Shown one piece after another: positions 8,689-17,763 of a DNA stretch of 64,000 nt. A model generated the notes under the pieces. That model had not been told where the DNA came from, did no database searches, and was given only the letters and a program-made list of their open reading frames with translations. Location of the stretch: the NCBI RefSeq assembly GCF_016654115.1, contig NZ_JAEQAZ010000028.1, positions 29,464 through 93,463 on the forward strand, in the 5' to 3' direction. Position 1 is the first letter of the stretch. Each line of letters opens with the position of its first letter. This DNA is from Streptomyces sp. MBT53 (GTDB lineage: Bacteria; Actinomycetota; Actinomycetes; Streptomycetales; Streptomycetaceae). A program made the position numbers and the translations under genes.

Positions 8689-9705
8689 TCAACCCGACGC
8701 CACAAGGTCCGTCCCCACGAGGTCCGTCCCCACGAGGTCCGTCTCCATGCGGATCGTCCAGCCGCCCGTCGCCCCGTAGTCGGACCTCATGTCCACGAAC
8801 TCGCAGACCTGGCGGGTCTCCCAGAGCCCGTCCTCCGGCCGGGTCTCGGGGCCCGGCGGCCTGAAGCCGAGGAACGGGTCGGTGATCCGGCCGCGCGAGG
8901 TGCGCACTTCGCAGACGATCCGCCGAGTGGTAGACCACAACCGCAACAGCGCGCGGTCGCAGCCCTGGGCCGCCGCGTAGCCCGTGGCACCGGACACGGC
9001 CCGCCCGAAGCGGGCCGCCGCGTCGGACGCCATGCCACGGACCCGCGCCTGGTCCACCGCGAACCGGTGACCGGCGGTCAGGTCACCGTCGAGGCCGACG
9101 ACGACCGCGTCCCCGGGCGGCGCGGGCAACGGGCCGAGACCCAGGGTCGCGTACTCGGCGGGCGCCATGAACAGCGGGCTGGGGCGGACGCCGTGCCGGT
9201 CCAGTTCCGTCGGATGGGTGTGCCGGGCGGCGTCGACGACGTCGGGCGGTGCGGTCCGGGTGTCGTAGAGGCACATCAGGTCGGGCGGGGCTCCGGTGAA
9301 CAGCTCGGTGGCCAGGGCCTCGTACCGCTTCCACTCGGGGATCTGGCGCGGTGTACGGCCCTCCCAGACCGGCTCGCCCGCCATGTGGAGGCGGCCGTCC
9401 GGGCTCGCGTGGGTGACGTAGTAGTCGAGGGCGGTGGCCATGCTGTTCGCGGGGCTTCCGCGGTACCAGCGCGCGGAGTCGCGGAAGTCGACGTGGTGGG
9501 CGTCGGGGCCGAGCGCGTTCCGCAGCAGGTCGAGTTTGCGTGTGGTGGTGATGGCCACCGGGTCCGGTTCGTCCTCGGCGGCGACGGCCTCCCTGAGGAA
9601 CGGCACCACCACCGCGAGGAACTCCTCGTCGGACGAGTGGATTCCGGCGTGGTGCTTGATGGGTGGGGCAGGTGGGGTGGTGGTCGTGGGTTCTCCGTGT
9701 TCCAT
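8689..9705 (-). CDS. MEDS-domain sensor fused to anti-sigma-type ATPase
   Basis: This is a 338-aa soluble regulator. Residues about 17-180 match the MEDS (DcmR-type sensory) pattern: HHAGIHSSDEEFLAVVVPFL at the start, then DFRDSARWYRG and a CLYD segment. Residues about 210-320 look like a degenerate HATPase_c domain (IRCEV-type strands, FLGFRPPGPE, DGLWETRQVCEFVDMRS). This architecture is annotated elsewhere as a RsbA-like or sensor-kinase anti-sigma regulator. The start has a GAAGGG site 8 bases upstream. The last residues are a tandem TDLVG repeat. The gene lies directly downstream of the LuxR regulator on the same strand (24 bases), suggesting one signalling unit. Confidence 0.8.
   Translation of the reverse strand: MEHGEPTTTTPPAPPIKHHAGIHSSDEEFLAVVVPFLREAVAAEDEPDPVAITTTRKLDLLRNALGPDAHHVDFRDSARWYRGSPANSMATALDYYVTHASPDGRLHMAGEPVWEGRTPRQIPEWKRYEALATELFTGAPPDLMCLYDTRTAPPDVVDAARHTHPTELDRHGVRPSPLFMAPAEYATLGLGPLPAPPGDAVVVGLDGDLTAGHRFAVDQARVRGMASDAAARFGRAVSGATGYAAAQGCDRALLRLWSTTRRIVCEVRTSRGRITDPFLGFRPPGPETRPEDGLWETRQVCEFVDMRSDYGATGGWTIRMETDLVGTDLVGTDLVASG
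8705..8749. repeat. Three 15-bp tandem repeats at the 3' end of the MEDS gene
   Basis: AGGTCCGTCCCCACG occurs at 8705-8719 and 8720-8734, with an imperfect third copy at 8735-8749. In frame they give TDLVG-TDLVG-style repeats at the C-terminus. Confidence 0.9.
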
Positions 9706-9729
9706 CGGTGTGCCCTTCTCTCGCTCGCT

Positions 9730-12036
9730 TCACGGCCGTACGGCTCTGCGTGCATCGGCCCAGACGGCGACCTGGCTGCGGGAGGTGAAGCCCAACTTGC
9801 TGAGGATGCGCTCCACATGGCCCTCCGCCGTCCGCAGTGCGACCACCAGCCGGTCGGCGATCTGCTGGTTGGTCAGTCCTTCCGCGACCAGTTCGGCGAC
9901 CTCGGTCTCCCGGCGGGTGAGCGGGGTGTCGGCCGACTGCCGGGCGGGTGACTCCCGTTCGCCCAGTGCGTGGCGCACGGCGTCGTCCGGGGTGAGTGCG
10001 AGGCCCTCGCGGTAGGCGTGGTCGAAGGCGGCGCCCAGCAGCGCTCGGGCGCCTTCCTCGGCCTCGGTGCGCACCGGGCCGTGGGACGGAGTTCGGTCGA
10101 GGGCGACATGGGCGTCCTGCCAGATCCGCTTGGCCGCGCCCAGCAGCACCGCGGCCGACCGGCCGTCCCCGTCGCGCGCGTGGACCGCGGCGAGCAGTTC
10201 CAGCGTCATGCCGATGCCGAACACGTCACCGACCACCCGTTTGAGCCGCAGGCACTCCCGGGCGTGCGCCCCGGCCGACGTCTGGTCCCCCTTGGCCCAT
10301 TCGGCGAAGGCGAGAATGCGCAGCAGGTAGGAGTGGATCCACTGTTCGCCGTGGCTGAGGCAGATCGGCCGGAACTCCTCGCACAGGGCCATCGCATCGT
10401 CGAACTCGCCCTGGATGGCGAGGACATGGGCCAGTTCGACGTACTTGAAGCCGACCAGGCTCATCGACTCGCCCTCGCGCGGTGGCCGCGACAGCGCCTC
10501 CTCGTAGACGGCCCGGGCCCGGTCGTAGTCACCGCTGATCAGGCAGGCGCCGCCCCGGCCGAAGAAGGTGTGGGCCACCTCGGCCTCGGCGCCGAGCCGC
10601 AGGGCCAGTTCACGGGACTCCTCCACAAGGGGCGCGGCCCGGGCGGCGTCGCCCTGGCTGAGCAGCATCAGGGCCAGCGACCACAGGGCCCGGGCGCGGG
10701 CGACGGTCGGCTCGGGGGCGGTGGCGAGCAGCCGTTCCAGCCAGTACCTGCCCTCCATCATGCCTCCGGTCGCGAACCAGAAGAACCACAGATGTCCGGC
10801 CAGCTTCAGCCCTGCTCGCACCTCACCGGGTGTGGTGAGGCAGTACTCCAGCGCGGAGCGGATCGTGTCCGACTCCGCGTGCAACCGCCGTACCAGCTCC
10901 GGCTGTTCGGGGCCGAACCAGCGGTGCTCGCAGTCCTCGACGAAGTCCAGGCACCAGTCCCGGACCCGGCGCCGGGCCGCCTCCTCCGCGTCGGCGCCGC
11001 TCTCGCGGAGCCGGTCGAGGCCGTACTGCCGGATCGACTCCAGCATCCGGTACCGGGCGTGGACGGCGTCGCCGTCCCGGACCAGCAGCGACTTGTCGAC
11101 CAGACCGGCCACGGCGTCCACCAACTCGTCACGGTCCAGGCCGGGTTCGGCGCAGACCTCCTCCGCGGCGCCCAGGTCGAAGCTCCCGGGGAAGACCGAT
11201 GCGCGGGCCCACACCACCTGTTCGTCGGGGGTGCACAGGTCGTGGCTCCAGTCGACGGCCGCGCGCAGGGTGCGGTGCCGGGGCAGGGCGTCCTCGTCGG
11301 CGGTCAGCAGCCGGTGGCGGCGGTCGAGGCGTTCGAGCAACTGCTGTACGCCCAGGGCGCGCATCCGTACGGCGGCCAATTCGATCGCGAGCGGCAGTCC
11401 GTCGAGGCGGCGGCACAGGGCGGCCACCGCGTCCTGGTTGGCCGGCGTGAGCGAGAACCCGGGCAGTACGGCGGCGGCCCGGTCGGCGAACAGGGCCAGT
11501 GACGGGTACTCCAGCGCGGGCTTGGGAGACAGCGGCTCGTCCGCCGAGGGAGTCGGCAACGGCTGTACTTCCAGGACGTGTTGGGCCCGGACGTCCAGCG
11601 GATGTCTGCTGGTGGCCAGCACGCGCACGGTCTTCGTCTCCGCGAGGAGCGTGTCGACGAGCCGGGCGCACGCGTCCGCGAGGTGTTCGCAGTTGTCGAG
11701 GACGAGCAGCGACTCCCGGTCCTGGAGGTGGTCGACGAGGACGCGCTCGGGCGAACGGCCGGACACGTCACGGATGTTGAACGCCTCGATCAGGGCGAGC
11801 GGCACTAGTGACGCGTCCCGCACACCGGCCAGGTGGACGAGGTGCACCCCGTCGGCGAACGCCCGTGCCAGCCGGGGCACCGCGTGCAGCACCAGCCGGG
11901 TCTTGCCGACTCCGGCCGTACCGGTCAGAGTCACCAGTCGATGGGCGGCCACCAGGCGTCTGACCTCGGCGGTCTCCTGGCGCCTGCCGACGAAGCTCGT
12001 CGTCCTGACGGGCTGTCCGGTGTACTCCCCTGTCAC
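9730..12036 (-). CDS. Large LuxR-family regulator with AAA/NB-ARC-like ATPase and TPR region
   Basis: This is a transcription factor of about 768 aa. Order of domains from the chosen start: Walker A GTAGVGKT (39-46), Walker B LLVLDNCEH, a winged/effector region, a long TPR-like helical repeat array, and a C-terminal LuxR HTH (LTRRETEVAELVAEGLTNQQIADRLVVALRTAEGHV, shown here only as landmarks LTRRETEV and GHVERIL). The frame stays open to 12201, but the residues before VTGEYTGQPVRTTSFVGRR are not domain-like, so the GTG at 12036 was chosen. Its ribosome site is weak. It probably activates an unknown regulon in response to a ligand sensed by the helical repeats; the downstream MEDS gene may be a partner. 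Confidence 0.85.
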   Translation of the reverse strand: MTGEYTGQPVRTTSFVGRRQETAEVRRLVAAHRLVTLTGTAGVGKTRLVLHAVPRLARAFADGVHLVHLAGVRDASLVPLALIEAFNIRDVSGRSPERVLVDHLQDRESLLVLDNCEHLADACARLVDTLLAETKTVRVLATSRHPLDVRAQHVLEVQPLPTPSADEPLSPKPALEYPSLALFADRAAAVLPGFSLTPANQDAVAALCRRLDGLPLAIELAAVRMRALGVQQLLERLDRRHRLLTADEDALPRHRTLRAAVDWSHDLCTPDEQVVWARASVFPGSFDLGAAEEVCAEPGLDRDELVDAVAGLVDKSLLVRDGDAVHARYRMLESIRQYGLDRLRESGADAEEAARRRVRDWCLDFVEDCEHRWFGPEQPELVRRLHAESDTIRSALEYCLTTPGEVRAGLKLAGHLWFFWFATGGMMEGRYWLERLLATAPEPTVARARALWSLALMLLSQGDAARAAPLVEESRELALRLGAEAEVAHTFFGRGGACLISGDYDRARAVYEEALSRPPREGESMSLVGFKYVELAHVLAIQGEFDDAMALCEEFRPICLSHGEQWIHSYLLRILAFAEWAKGDQTSAGAHARECLRLKRVVGDVFGIGMTLELLAAVHARDGDGRSAAVLLGAAKRIWQDAHVALDRTPSHGPVRTEAEEGARALLGAAFDHAYREGLALTPDDAVRHALGERESPARQSADTPLTRRETEVAELVAEGLTNQQIADRLVVALRTAEGHVERILSKLGFTSRSQVAVWADARRAVRP

Positions 12037-12364
12037 GGATACCTGCGCATTCGGTCCCGCCTCCGAAAGTGGTACGCCCGGTGCCCGCCCGCCATGGCCT
12101 CGTCGCGCAGGGGCTTCAGGAAACTCTAGGGGCGAGAAGCGGACGAAGCGCCCACAGCCCGGCATTGCCGGTTGAAGGCGCCTTTCCGACGGAATACGCA
12201 CGGAGTCTGTTCCCCGACGATCACCAATGGATCATCCGTGCCACGACGGCCCGTCGGGTCAACTGCCGCCCAGCCGAACGAGAACGTCGGAACAGACGCG
12301 CGACGGCTCGGCCGTTCCTACGGCACTGGGCAACGCGTTCCCCGCTTCCACCGGACAGTTTCGC
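12037..12364. other. Intergenic region upstream of the LuxR-type regulator
   Basis: There is no convincing gene in these 328 bases. A 13-bp perfect palindrome CCGGCATTGCCGG lies at 12159-12171 and could be an operator for the LuxR-type gene, whose promoter must be here. Nothing else stands out. Confidence 0.5.
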
Positions 12365-13219
12365 TCAGGGTGCGACGGTCGGCCCGTCCGGGTGACTCTG
12401 GCGCTGTGCGATCATCTCGCGGGTCAGTGCCTCGGTCTCCGGCTCCGGCAGCCGCTCGAAGCCGTCCTCGGTGATGACCGAAACGATGGGGAAGATACGG
12501 CGGTTGATGTCGGGGCCGCCGGTGGCCGAGTCGTCGTCGGCCGCGTCGTAGAGGGCCTGCAGCGCGGTCAGGGCCGCGTCGCGCCGGGACATGCCCTGCT
12601 GGAACAGCTTCTTCAGGGCGCCCCTGGCGTACGGGGAGCCGGAGCCCTCGGCGTGGAAGTCCGGCTTCTCGTAGGTGCCGCCGACGACGTCGAAGGTGAA
12701 GATACGGCCCTTGGCGCCTTCGGGGGCGGCGGGGTCGTAGCCGACGAGGAGCGGTACGACGGCGAGGCCCTGCATGGCCTGGCCGAGGTTCTGGCGGATC
12801 AGGCCGGCGAGGCGGGTGGCCTTGGCGTTGAGGGTCATCGGGATGCCCTCGATCTTCTCGAAGTGCGTCAGCTCGACCTGGTACAGCTTCACCATGTCGA
12901 CGGCGAGCCCGACCGTGCCGGCGAACGCGACCGCCGTGTAGTCGTCCGCCGGGTGGACCTTCTCCAGGTCGCGTTGCGCGATGACGTTGCCCATGGTGGC
13001 CCTGCGGTCGCCGGCGATCAGCACGCCGTCGCGGTAGGTGAGCGCCAACACCGTGGTGCCGTGCGGGAATTGGCCGTCGGCCGCGCGGACGCCGTCCGGG
13101 AAGGGGCGGCGGGTGGGCAGCAGCGCGGGCCGGTGCGCGGCCAGGAACTCGGTGAAGGACGAGGTTCCGGGGGTGAAGAACTCCTCCGCAAGTCGGCCGT
13201 CGTTCTCGTTCCCTGCCAT
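12365..13219 (-). CDS. prcB: 20S proteasome beta subunit, orphan paralogue
   Basis: This 284-aa protein matches actinobacterial PrcB. A propeptide ending in FPHG is cleaved before catalytic Thr55 (TTVLALTY). Conserved acidic and basic residues are in LIAGDRRAT and LEKVHPADDY, and further landmarks are AFAGTVGLAVDMVKLYQVE and GSGSPYARGALKK. In the known actinobacterial locus prcB sits with prcA, pup, dop, mpa and pafA. None of those is nearby here, so this is likely a second copy elsewhere on the chromosome. It could form alternative proteasome cores with the canonical alpha subunit. It follows the AglD-like gene with a 73-base gap that may hold its promoter. Confidence 0.9.
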   Translation of the reverse strand: MAGNENDGRLAEEFFTPGTSSFTEFLAAHRPALLPTRRPFPDGVRAADGQFPHGTTVLALTYRDGVLIAGDRRATMGNVIAQRDLEKVHPADDYTAVAFAGTVGLAVDMVKLYQVELTHFEKIEGIPMTLNAKATRLAGLIRQNLGQAMQGLAVVPLLVGYDPAAPEGAKGRIFTFDVVGGTYEKPDFHAEGSGSPYARGALKKLFQQGMSRRDAALTALQALYDAADDDSATGGPDINRRIFPIVSVITEDGFERLPEPETEALTREMIAQRQSHPDGPTVAP

Positions 13220-13292
13220 GCAACTCCCCCTCGCCCGTGGGTCGACAACGGTCTCCTACCTGAACCGGCGGGACGGGAAACGCCGTTCGGCG

Positions 13293-14246
13293 TCAGAGAT
13301 CCTTGCGGCGGACCAGTACCCCGAGCACCAACAGGCCGGGGATCAGCGGCAGCCACACGGTGAGCAGTCGGTAGCCGAGGACGACGGACGCGGCGGCCGA
13401 CGCCGTGGTGCCCGAGGCGGTGAGGGCGAAGACCAGGGCGGCGTCGAGGGAACCGATACCGCCCGGGGTGGGCAGCAGGGCGGCGGCGCTGCTCGCGGCG
13501 AGATACAGCAGTGCCACCCGGGCCGGGGACAGCGGCAGTTCGACGGCCTGTGTGACGCAGATCAGCACCAGGGAGTGCAGCGCGGCGAAGGCCAGCGAGC
13601 CTCCCCACAGGGCCACCGCCCGCTGCGGCCTGGCGTGCACGGCCCGGATGTCGGCCAGCACGGCCGCGAGGGCACGCCGACACCGGGGCCACAGTGGGCA
13701 GTTGAGCAGTACGGCCACCAGCACGGCGACCGCGAGCACGACGCCCACCACGCCCACGGAGACGTGCGGGACGCGCAGCACTCCCGGGCAGGCGATGGCG
13801 AGGACGCCGATGAGCACGATCCGGACGACCACACCGGCGGTCGCCTTCACGGCGAGAGCGCTGGCCGAGCGGCCGACCGGCAGCCCGCAGCGCATCAGGA
13901 AACGCAGGTTGACGGCACCGGCGCCGAGCCCGGCGGGCAGTACGTGGTTGGCGGCCGACGCGGCGAACTGGGCGGCCACCAGCCGTCCGCCGGGCAGCCG
14001 TTGGGGCACCGCGCCCTGCTGTGCGAGCGCCGAGGACACCCAGGTCCCGAACGCGGCCGTCCCGGCCACCAGCAGCCACCCCTGATCGGCGACGGCGAGC
14101 CGCCCGGCGCCGTTCTCGAGCACCGGCCAGTGCCGGCGGAGGAGACAGACCACGGCCACGAGCACACAGAGCGTCGACGCGCCCTGCCAGTAGGCATGTC
14201 GGCGCCGGGTGCCGGTCGTCGTGGTGAGTTCGGGAGGTGCCGTCAT
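13293..14246 (-). CDS. LPG-synthase/AglD-like flippase-type membrane protein
   Basis: This 317-aa protein has about eight hydrophobic helices and the features of the lysylphosphatidylglycerol-synthase TM region/AglD family (UPF0104): NHVLPAGLGAGAVNLRFLM near the middle and LLPTPGGIGSLDAALVFAL in the C-terminal third. Its start codon overlaps the stop of the upstream glycosyltransferase (ATGA). Members act in lipid or glycolipid transfer and often accompany GT-C enzymes. The frame continues far upstream but that part is shadow of the glycosyltransferase. Confidence 0.85.
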   Translation of the reverse strand: MTAPPELTTTTGTRRRHAYWQGASTLCVLVAVVCLLRRHWPVLENGAGRLAVADQGWLLVAGTAAFGTWVSSALAQQGAVPQRLPGGRLVAAQFAASAANHVLPAGLGAGAVNLRFLMRCGLPVGRSASALAVKATAGVVVRIVLIGVLAIACPGVLRVPHVSVGVVGVVLAVAVLVAVLLNCPLWPRCRRALAAVLADIRAVHARPQRAVALWGGSLAFAALHSLVLICVTQAVELPLSPARVALLYLAASSAAALLPTPGGIGSLDAALVFALTASGTTASAAASVVLGYRLLTVWLPLIPGLLVLGVLVRRKDL

Positions 14247-15733
14247 ACGCCTCCGTCCTTCTCCGTGGTCGGGGCGACGCGCAGATCCAGTGTGCCGTAG
14301 CGGTGTACGGGCCAGTCGTGGGCGTAGGCGGGTGGGCGGCTGCCGGCCGGCGCGATGTCGGCGACGGGCATACGGCGGGCGGTCTGGTCGATGGCGGTCC
14401 GGCTGGTGTCGGCGTTGTGGCCCCCGGTCGCGCCGGAGGCGCAGCCCGTGTAGAAGGCGATCGGGATGGCGTCCTGCCCGGTGAGCAGGCAGGGTGCGCG
14501 CACACCGAGGCGGTGGAGTTCGGCGGCGGTGCGGGACCAGTCGCGGTGCTGGACGTTCGCGCGGCTCACCGTGCCTTCCAGGACGGCGAGTTGGACCGCC
14601 AGATGCCCGGCGAGTCCGACCACGAGCAGGGTCACCGCGACCCGCCGCCACGCTCCGGTCGGCCTGGTGACCAGCTGGACCAGCGCGTCGGCGACCGGGA
14701 TCGCCACCAGCGCGTAGGCGGGCAGCAGGAAGCGCGGGGCCGCGTAGCCGATCATGAAGAGGTACGGGAAGGCGGCTGTCGCGGCGCAGGCGAGCGGCAC
14801 GAGGGTGAGTACGGTGCGCCGGGCGCGGACCGCGACGACCAGTCCGGCGACGGCGAGCACGGGCAGCACGAGCCACCACACGTCGACCGCCGGGTTGGGC
14901 ATGGCACTCGTGCACGGGCGGCACAGGGTGCGTCCGCCCAGGCTGCGCAGCTGGTCGGTGATCGCGAGGTGCCAGCCGAGTCCGCCCTCGATCGCCGAGG
15001 CGTCGTGCAGCCGCTGCGTCAGACCGCCGTAGCTGACGTACGCCTCGACCACCCACTCCACGGCACCGGACGCGAGCCCGGCGAGGAGAACGGCGAGCAG
15101 CCGCCAGTGGCGTGCGACGAGACAGAGGGCGAGGAGGGGCAGGGTCGCCCACACCGCGTCGGTCGGCCGCATCCACGCCATGAGGGACGCGCTCGCCGCC
15201 AGGCCCCACAGGGTTGAACGGCCGGCGTGGTCGGTCCCGTCGGCGCGAGCCCGCAGGAAGCAGCCCGTCGCGGCCAGGGCGGCCACGGCGACCCAGTAGT
15301 TGGGCATGGCCTGCGGACCGTAGAAGAGCGTCACCCAGAGGGAGGCGAAGAGGGCGCCCGCCAGGGCCAGGACGCGGACGGGGAACAGGGTGCGCCAGGT
15401 GCGGAGCGCGAGGAAGAGGGCGAGGCCGGAGAGGGCGGCGAGGTAGACGCGCAGCAGGGCGGTGGACGAGGACCAGGAGGTGATCGGTGCGACCAGGAGG
15501 GAGATGCCACGGGCCCGGGGTGCGCTGAAGAAGGCGGCGGGGGCGTGCGCGCTGATCTGGCTGACGTACACGGTCTCGTCCCAGCCGAGGCCCAACCCGG
15601 GGCGTACGAGCACCAGTTGGGCCAGGGTGAAGGCACCGGCCACCAGCGCGAGGGGGTACGCCGAGCGGCCGGACGCGGTCGGCGCGCCGAGCCGTCGGAT
15701 CCCGGCGAGTGTGGCGTACGTGCTGCCGGACAT
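14243..15733 (-). CDS. GT-C fold (GT39/ArnT-like) glycosyltransferase
   Basis: This 496-aa polytopic protein has about 11 helices and the GT-C acidic motif in the first external loop (GLGWDETVYVSQI), followed by the usual short amphipathic helix and a C-terminal soluble segment (about 400-496). Such enzymes use polyprenyl-phosphate sugars to decorate lipids, polymers or proteins outside the membrane. It is coupled to the AglD-like gene, so the pair probably transfers one sugar to one acceptor. Two palindromes of the BlaI-operator type lie 14-55 bases upstream. The acceptor and sugar are unknown. Confidence 0.85.
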   Translation of the reverse strand: MSGSTYATLAGIRRLGAPTASGRSAYPLALVAGAFTLAQLVLVRPGLGLGWDETVYVSQISAHAPAAFFSAPRARGISLLVAPITSWSSSTALLRVYLAALSGLALFLALRTWRTLFPVRVLALAGALFASLWVTLFYGPQAMPNYWVAVAALAATGCFLRARADGTDHAGRSTLWGLAASASLMAWMRPTDAVWATLPLLALCLVARHWRLLAVLLAGLASGAVEWVVEAYVSYGGLTQRLHDASAIEGGLGWHLAITDQLRSLGGRTLCRPCTSAMPNPAVDVWWLVLPVLAVAGLVVAVRARRTVLTLVPLACAATAAFPYLFMIGYAAPRFLLPAYALVAIPVADALVQLVTRPTGAWRRVAVTLLVVGLAGHLAVQLAVLEGTVSRANVQHRDWSRTAAELHRLGVRAPCLLTGQDAIPIAFYTGCASGATGGHNADTSRTAIDQTARRMPVADIAPAGSRPPAYAHDWPVHRYGTLDLRVAPTTEKDGGV

Positions 15734-15746
15734 GGCCCACCCTCCC

Positions 15747-15763
15747 CCCTACAGTTTGTAGGG
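15747..15763. promoter_or_regulatory. BlaI-like operator 1 before glycosyltransferase operon
   Basis: CCCTACAGTTTGTAGGG is a perfect inverted repeat with 7-base arms and a 3-base spacer, the same core (CTACA-N3-TGTAG) as the next site and nearly the same as the site in front of the BlaI gene. Confidence 0.6.
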
Positions 15764-15773
15764 TTACTGGCAC

Positions 15774-15788
15774 CCTACAGCCTGTAGG
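15774..15788. promoter_or_regulatory. BlaI-like operator 2 before glycosyltransferase operon
   Basis: CCTACAGCCTGTAGG has perfect 6-base arms and a 3-base spacer. Its centre is 26 bases from that of operator 1, which would place two dimers close together on the DNA. Confidence 0.6.
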
Positions 15789-16090
15789 ACTGAAGACGGG
15801 GGCCGGGGGAAACATGGACAAACTATCCCGCCGCAGGTGTGGTCGGGGTCTGGAATTCACCTCCTTCTCGCAACGACCGCGGGTGGACCGGGCGGACGCG
15901 GGGGCGTTTCACCGCGCAACGGTGGGCCGCCTCGGCGTCGGACGGAGACTCGGGTCCGTGTGGCAGGGCAGGCCCGATCGGGCGAACGAGCCATGCTTCG
16001 TCCGGCGGCACGCTCGCGTTCCAGTGGAACTCACTCCGCAGGGCGACGGCCGACGGATCAGCCAGGGAGGCGCGCCGAGGGGGCGTGCCG
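15789..16090. other. Gene-poor stretch between glycosyltransferase and lectin genes
   Basis: These 302 bases have only short frames without ribosome sites or family resemblance. I see no clear hairpin terminator for the leftward lectin gene. Confidence 0.5.
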
Positions 16091-17203
16091 TCAGCCCGTG
16101 CTCCATTTCTGGTTGTCCCCGCCGGTGCAGCTCCAGAGTTGCAGCTCCGCGCCGTTGGCCGTCCCCGCGTCGGTGACGTCGACGCACTTGTCGGCCTGGA
16201 TGTTGACCAGATCGTCCGCGGCGGTGAGCCGGAACCGCTGGGCTCCGGTGCCGTTGCAGGTGACAAGCTTGATCCATGCGCCGTCCGTGCGCGAACCGCC
16301 GTCGACGTCCATGCACTTGCCCAGGGCGCGGACCGTTCCGTCCGACGCGAACCGCCACTGCTGCCGGGCGGCGCCCGAGCAGTCCCAGATCTGCAGGCGG
16401 GTGTGGTCCACCGGGTTGCCTCCGGTCACGTCGACACAGCGGCCGGAGCCGTGCCCACGGATCAGCACGCCCTTGGCCGCGGCGGCGGCGGAATCGGCGG
16501 ACGGAGAGGAACTCCCGGACGGCGCCCCACCGTTCTTCGTGCCGGCCTTCGCCGTGGCCTTGGCGTCACCGGTGTTCTTGCCGGATGCCGATGAACCGGC
16601 CTTCGGGGTCGGCTGCCGGGTGGAGTCGGCTTCGAGTGCGGAGGATTCACCCGACGGCGAGGCGGAGTCGGACGAACCGGTCGTGTCCTCGTTCTGTCCG
16701 CCGCTCCGGACGGTGTCCGATCCGGTGCCGGCCGCCGAGCGTCCCTTGCCGTCGTCGCCGTCCATGAGGAGCAGGGAGCCGGCCAGCAGGACGACGCCGG
16801 CAGCGGCTGCGGCGAGCAGCATCCTGCGGCGCCGCTGTGCGGGTCCGGGTACGGACCGGCTCGGAGCGGCCGTGATGTCGACGGGGTGGCCGGTTCCGTG
16901 CCCGGCGGGGGCTTCGGTACGCCCGCCTAACCTGCCGGTGTCCGGCGCGCGTTCGGTGAAGGCCGCGAACTCGGCCGCCGCCGCGGACATGGGCGGCGGG
17001 GACACGGAGTCGGACCCGGGGTCGGAGACGGGAGCGGGAGCGGGTCCCAGCGCGGCAGCGGCCTCGGCGATCGCGGAGGGCCCCCTCGACCGGCGGGGCA
17101 GAGGCCGGGACACAGGCAGGGGCCGGGGCTGCGAGGTGGCGTCGGGCTGGTCGGTCCGGGCCGTGGCGGCCTCCGCCGTCGGATCCTCGGAGGAGGCCGT
17201 CAT
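16091..17203 (-). CDS. Membrane-anchored ricin-type beta-trefoil lectin
   Basis: The 370-aa product has an N-terminal cytoplasmic, Pro/Ala-rich part (1-120) containing AEAAAALG and AAAEFAAFTERA. One membrane helix follows (AAAAAGVVLLAGSLLLM, about residues 130-146). A long Ser/Gly/Thr linker then leads to a C-terminal beta-trefoil (about 248-370) with the three QxW-type repeats QQWRF, QRFRL and QKWST and paired cysteines. The lectin therefore faces outside and should bind a carbohydrate on the surface or in the medium. The ATG with a GGAAGGA site was chosen over an upstream frame extension. A role with the neighbouring glycosyltransferase is possible but only inferred. Confidence 0.88.
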   Translation of the reverse strand: MTASSEDPTAEAATARTDQPDATSQPRPLPVSRPLPRRSRGPSAIAEAAAALGPAPAPVSDPGSDSVSPPPMSAAAAEFAAFTERAPDTGRLGGRTEAPAGHGTGHPVDITAAPSRSVPGPAQRRRRMLLAAAAAGVVLLAGSLLLMDGDDGKGRSAAGTGSDTVRSGGQNEDTTGSSDSASPSGESSALEADSTRQPTPKAGSSASGKNTGDAKATAKAGTKNGGAPSGSSSPSADSAAAAAKGVLIRGHGSGRCVDVTGGNPVDHTRLQIWDCSGAARQQWRFASDGTVRALGKCMDVDGGSRTDGAWIKLVTCNGTGAQRFRLTAADDLVNIQADKCVDVTDAGTANGAELQLWSCTGGDNQKWSTG

Positions 17204-17763
17204 GTCGTCCTTCCGGTACGGGGTGGTGGATTCCTGCGCGGCCGGTACGACGTCGAAGTGTCGAAGACGTCGTGGTCGTCCGTGGTCGCCGGTGTCGCCT
17301 GCGGTGGTCGGCGACGGCTTTGTGCGCGCGCCGGCGATCGCCGTCCTCGCACCCGAGGGCGATTGTGTCGTGCGCACGACCGCCTAGGCAAAGGGCGACA
17401 CGCGGTGCCGACTCGGTGACACCGACGACTCGGTCACCCAACTGCCAGTCACGCCAACGCCGTTGAGGGCGAGACATCGTCGGTGCCCGGTGGCGTCGAC
17501 ACCGCCAAGGACCCTTCGCGGTCGCCGACAGCCTGGTATTGCCGGCGACCGCGTCCACGAGCAGCACATCCCTGAATCATCCGGAACCATCCGGAACCTG
17601 TCGCATGGGATGCCCTCGAAGACCGTGGACGGAACGAGGAAGCCGGGTCGGCCACCGTCTCGTGCGTCACACCGGCAACACTGGACCTAACCTGGCCGCA
17701 CCCGGTGTCGGCCAGACAGGCCAACTCCCCTTGTACACCTCGCACTTCAGGAGCGACCTCGGT
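17204..17763. other. Long non-coding gap with short repeats
   Basis: Across these 560 bases I find no supported gene. It holds a 10-bp tandem direct repeat CATCCGGAAC at 17578-17597 and an inverted repeat GTCGCCG (17521-17527)/CGGCGAC (17543-17549). It presumably contains the divergent promoters of the lectin and MEKHLA genes. Confidence 0.5.

Noticed and set aside
13293..15860. 855-residue reading of the AglD-like gene through the glycosyltransferase region
   Set aside because: The upstream part is an alternative frame of the glycosyltransferase; the ATGA overlap at 14243-14246 gives a natural start.
15837..17387. 516-residue plus-strand open frame
   Set aside because: It is antisense to the lectin gene, has biased low-complexity composition and no ribosome site; a GC-frame shadow.
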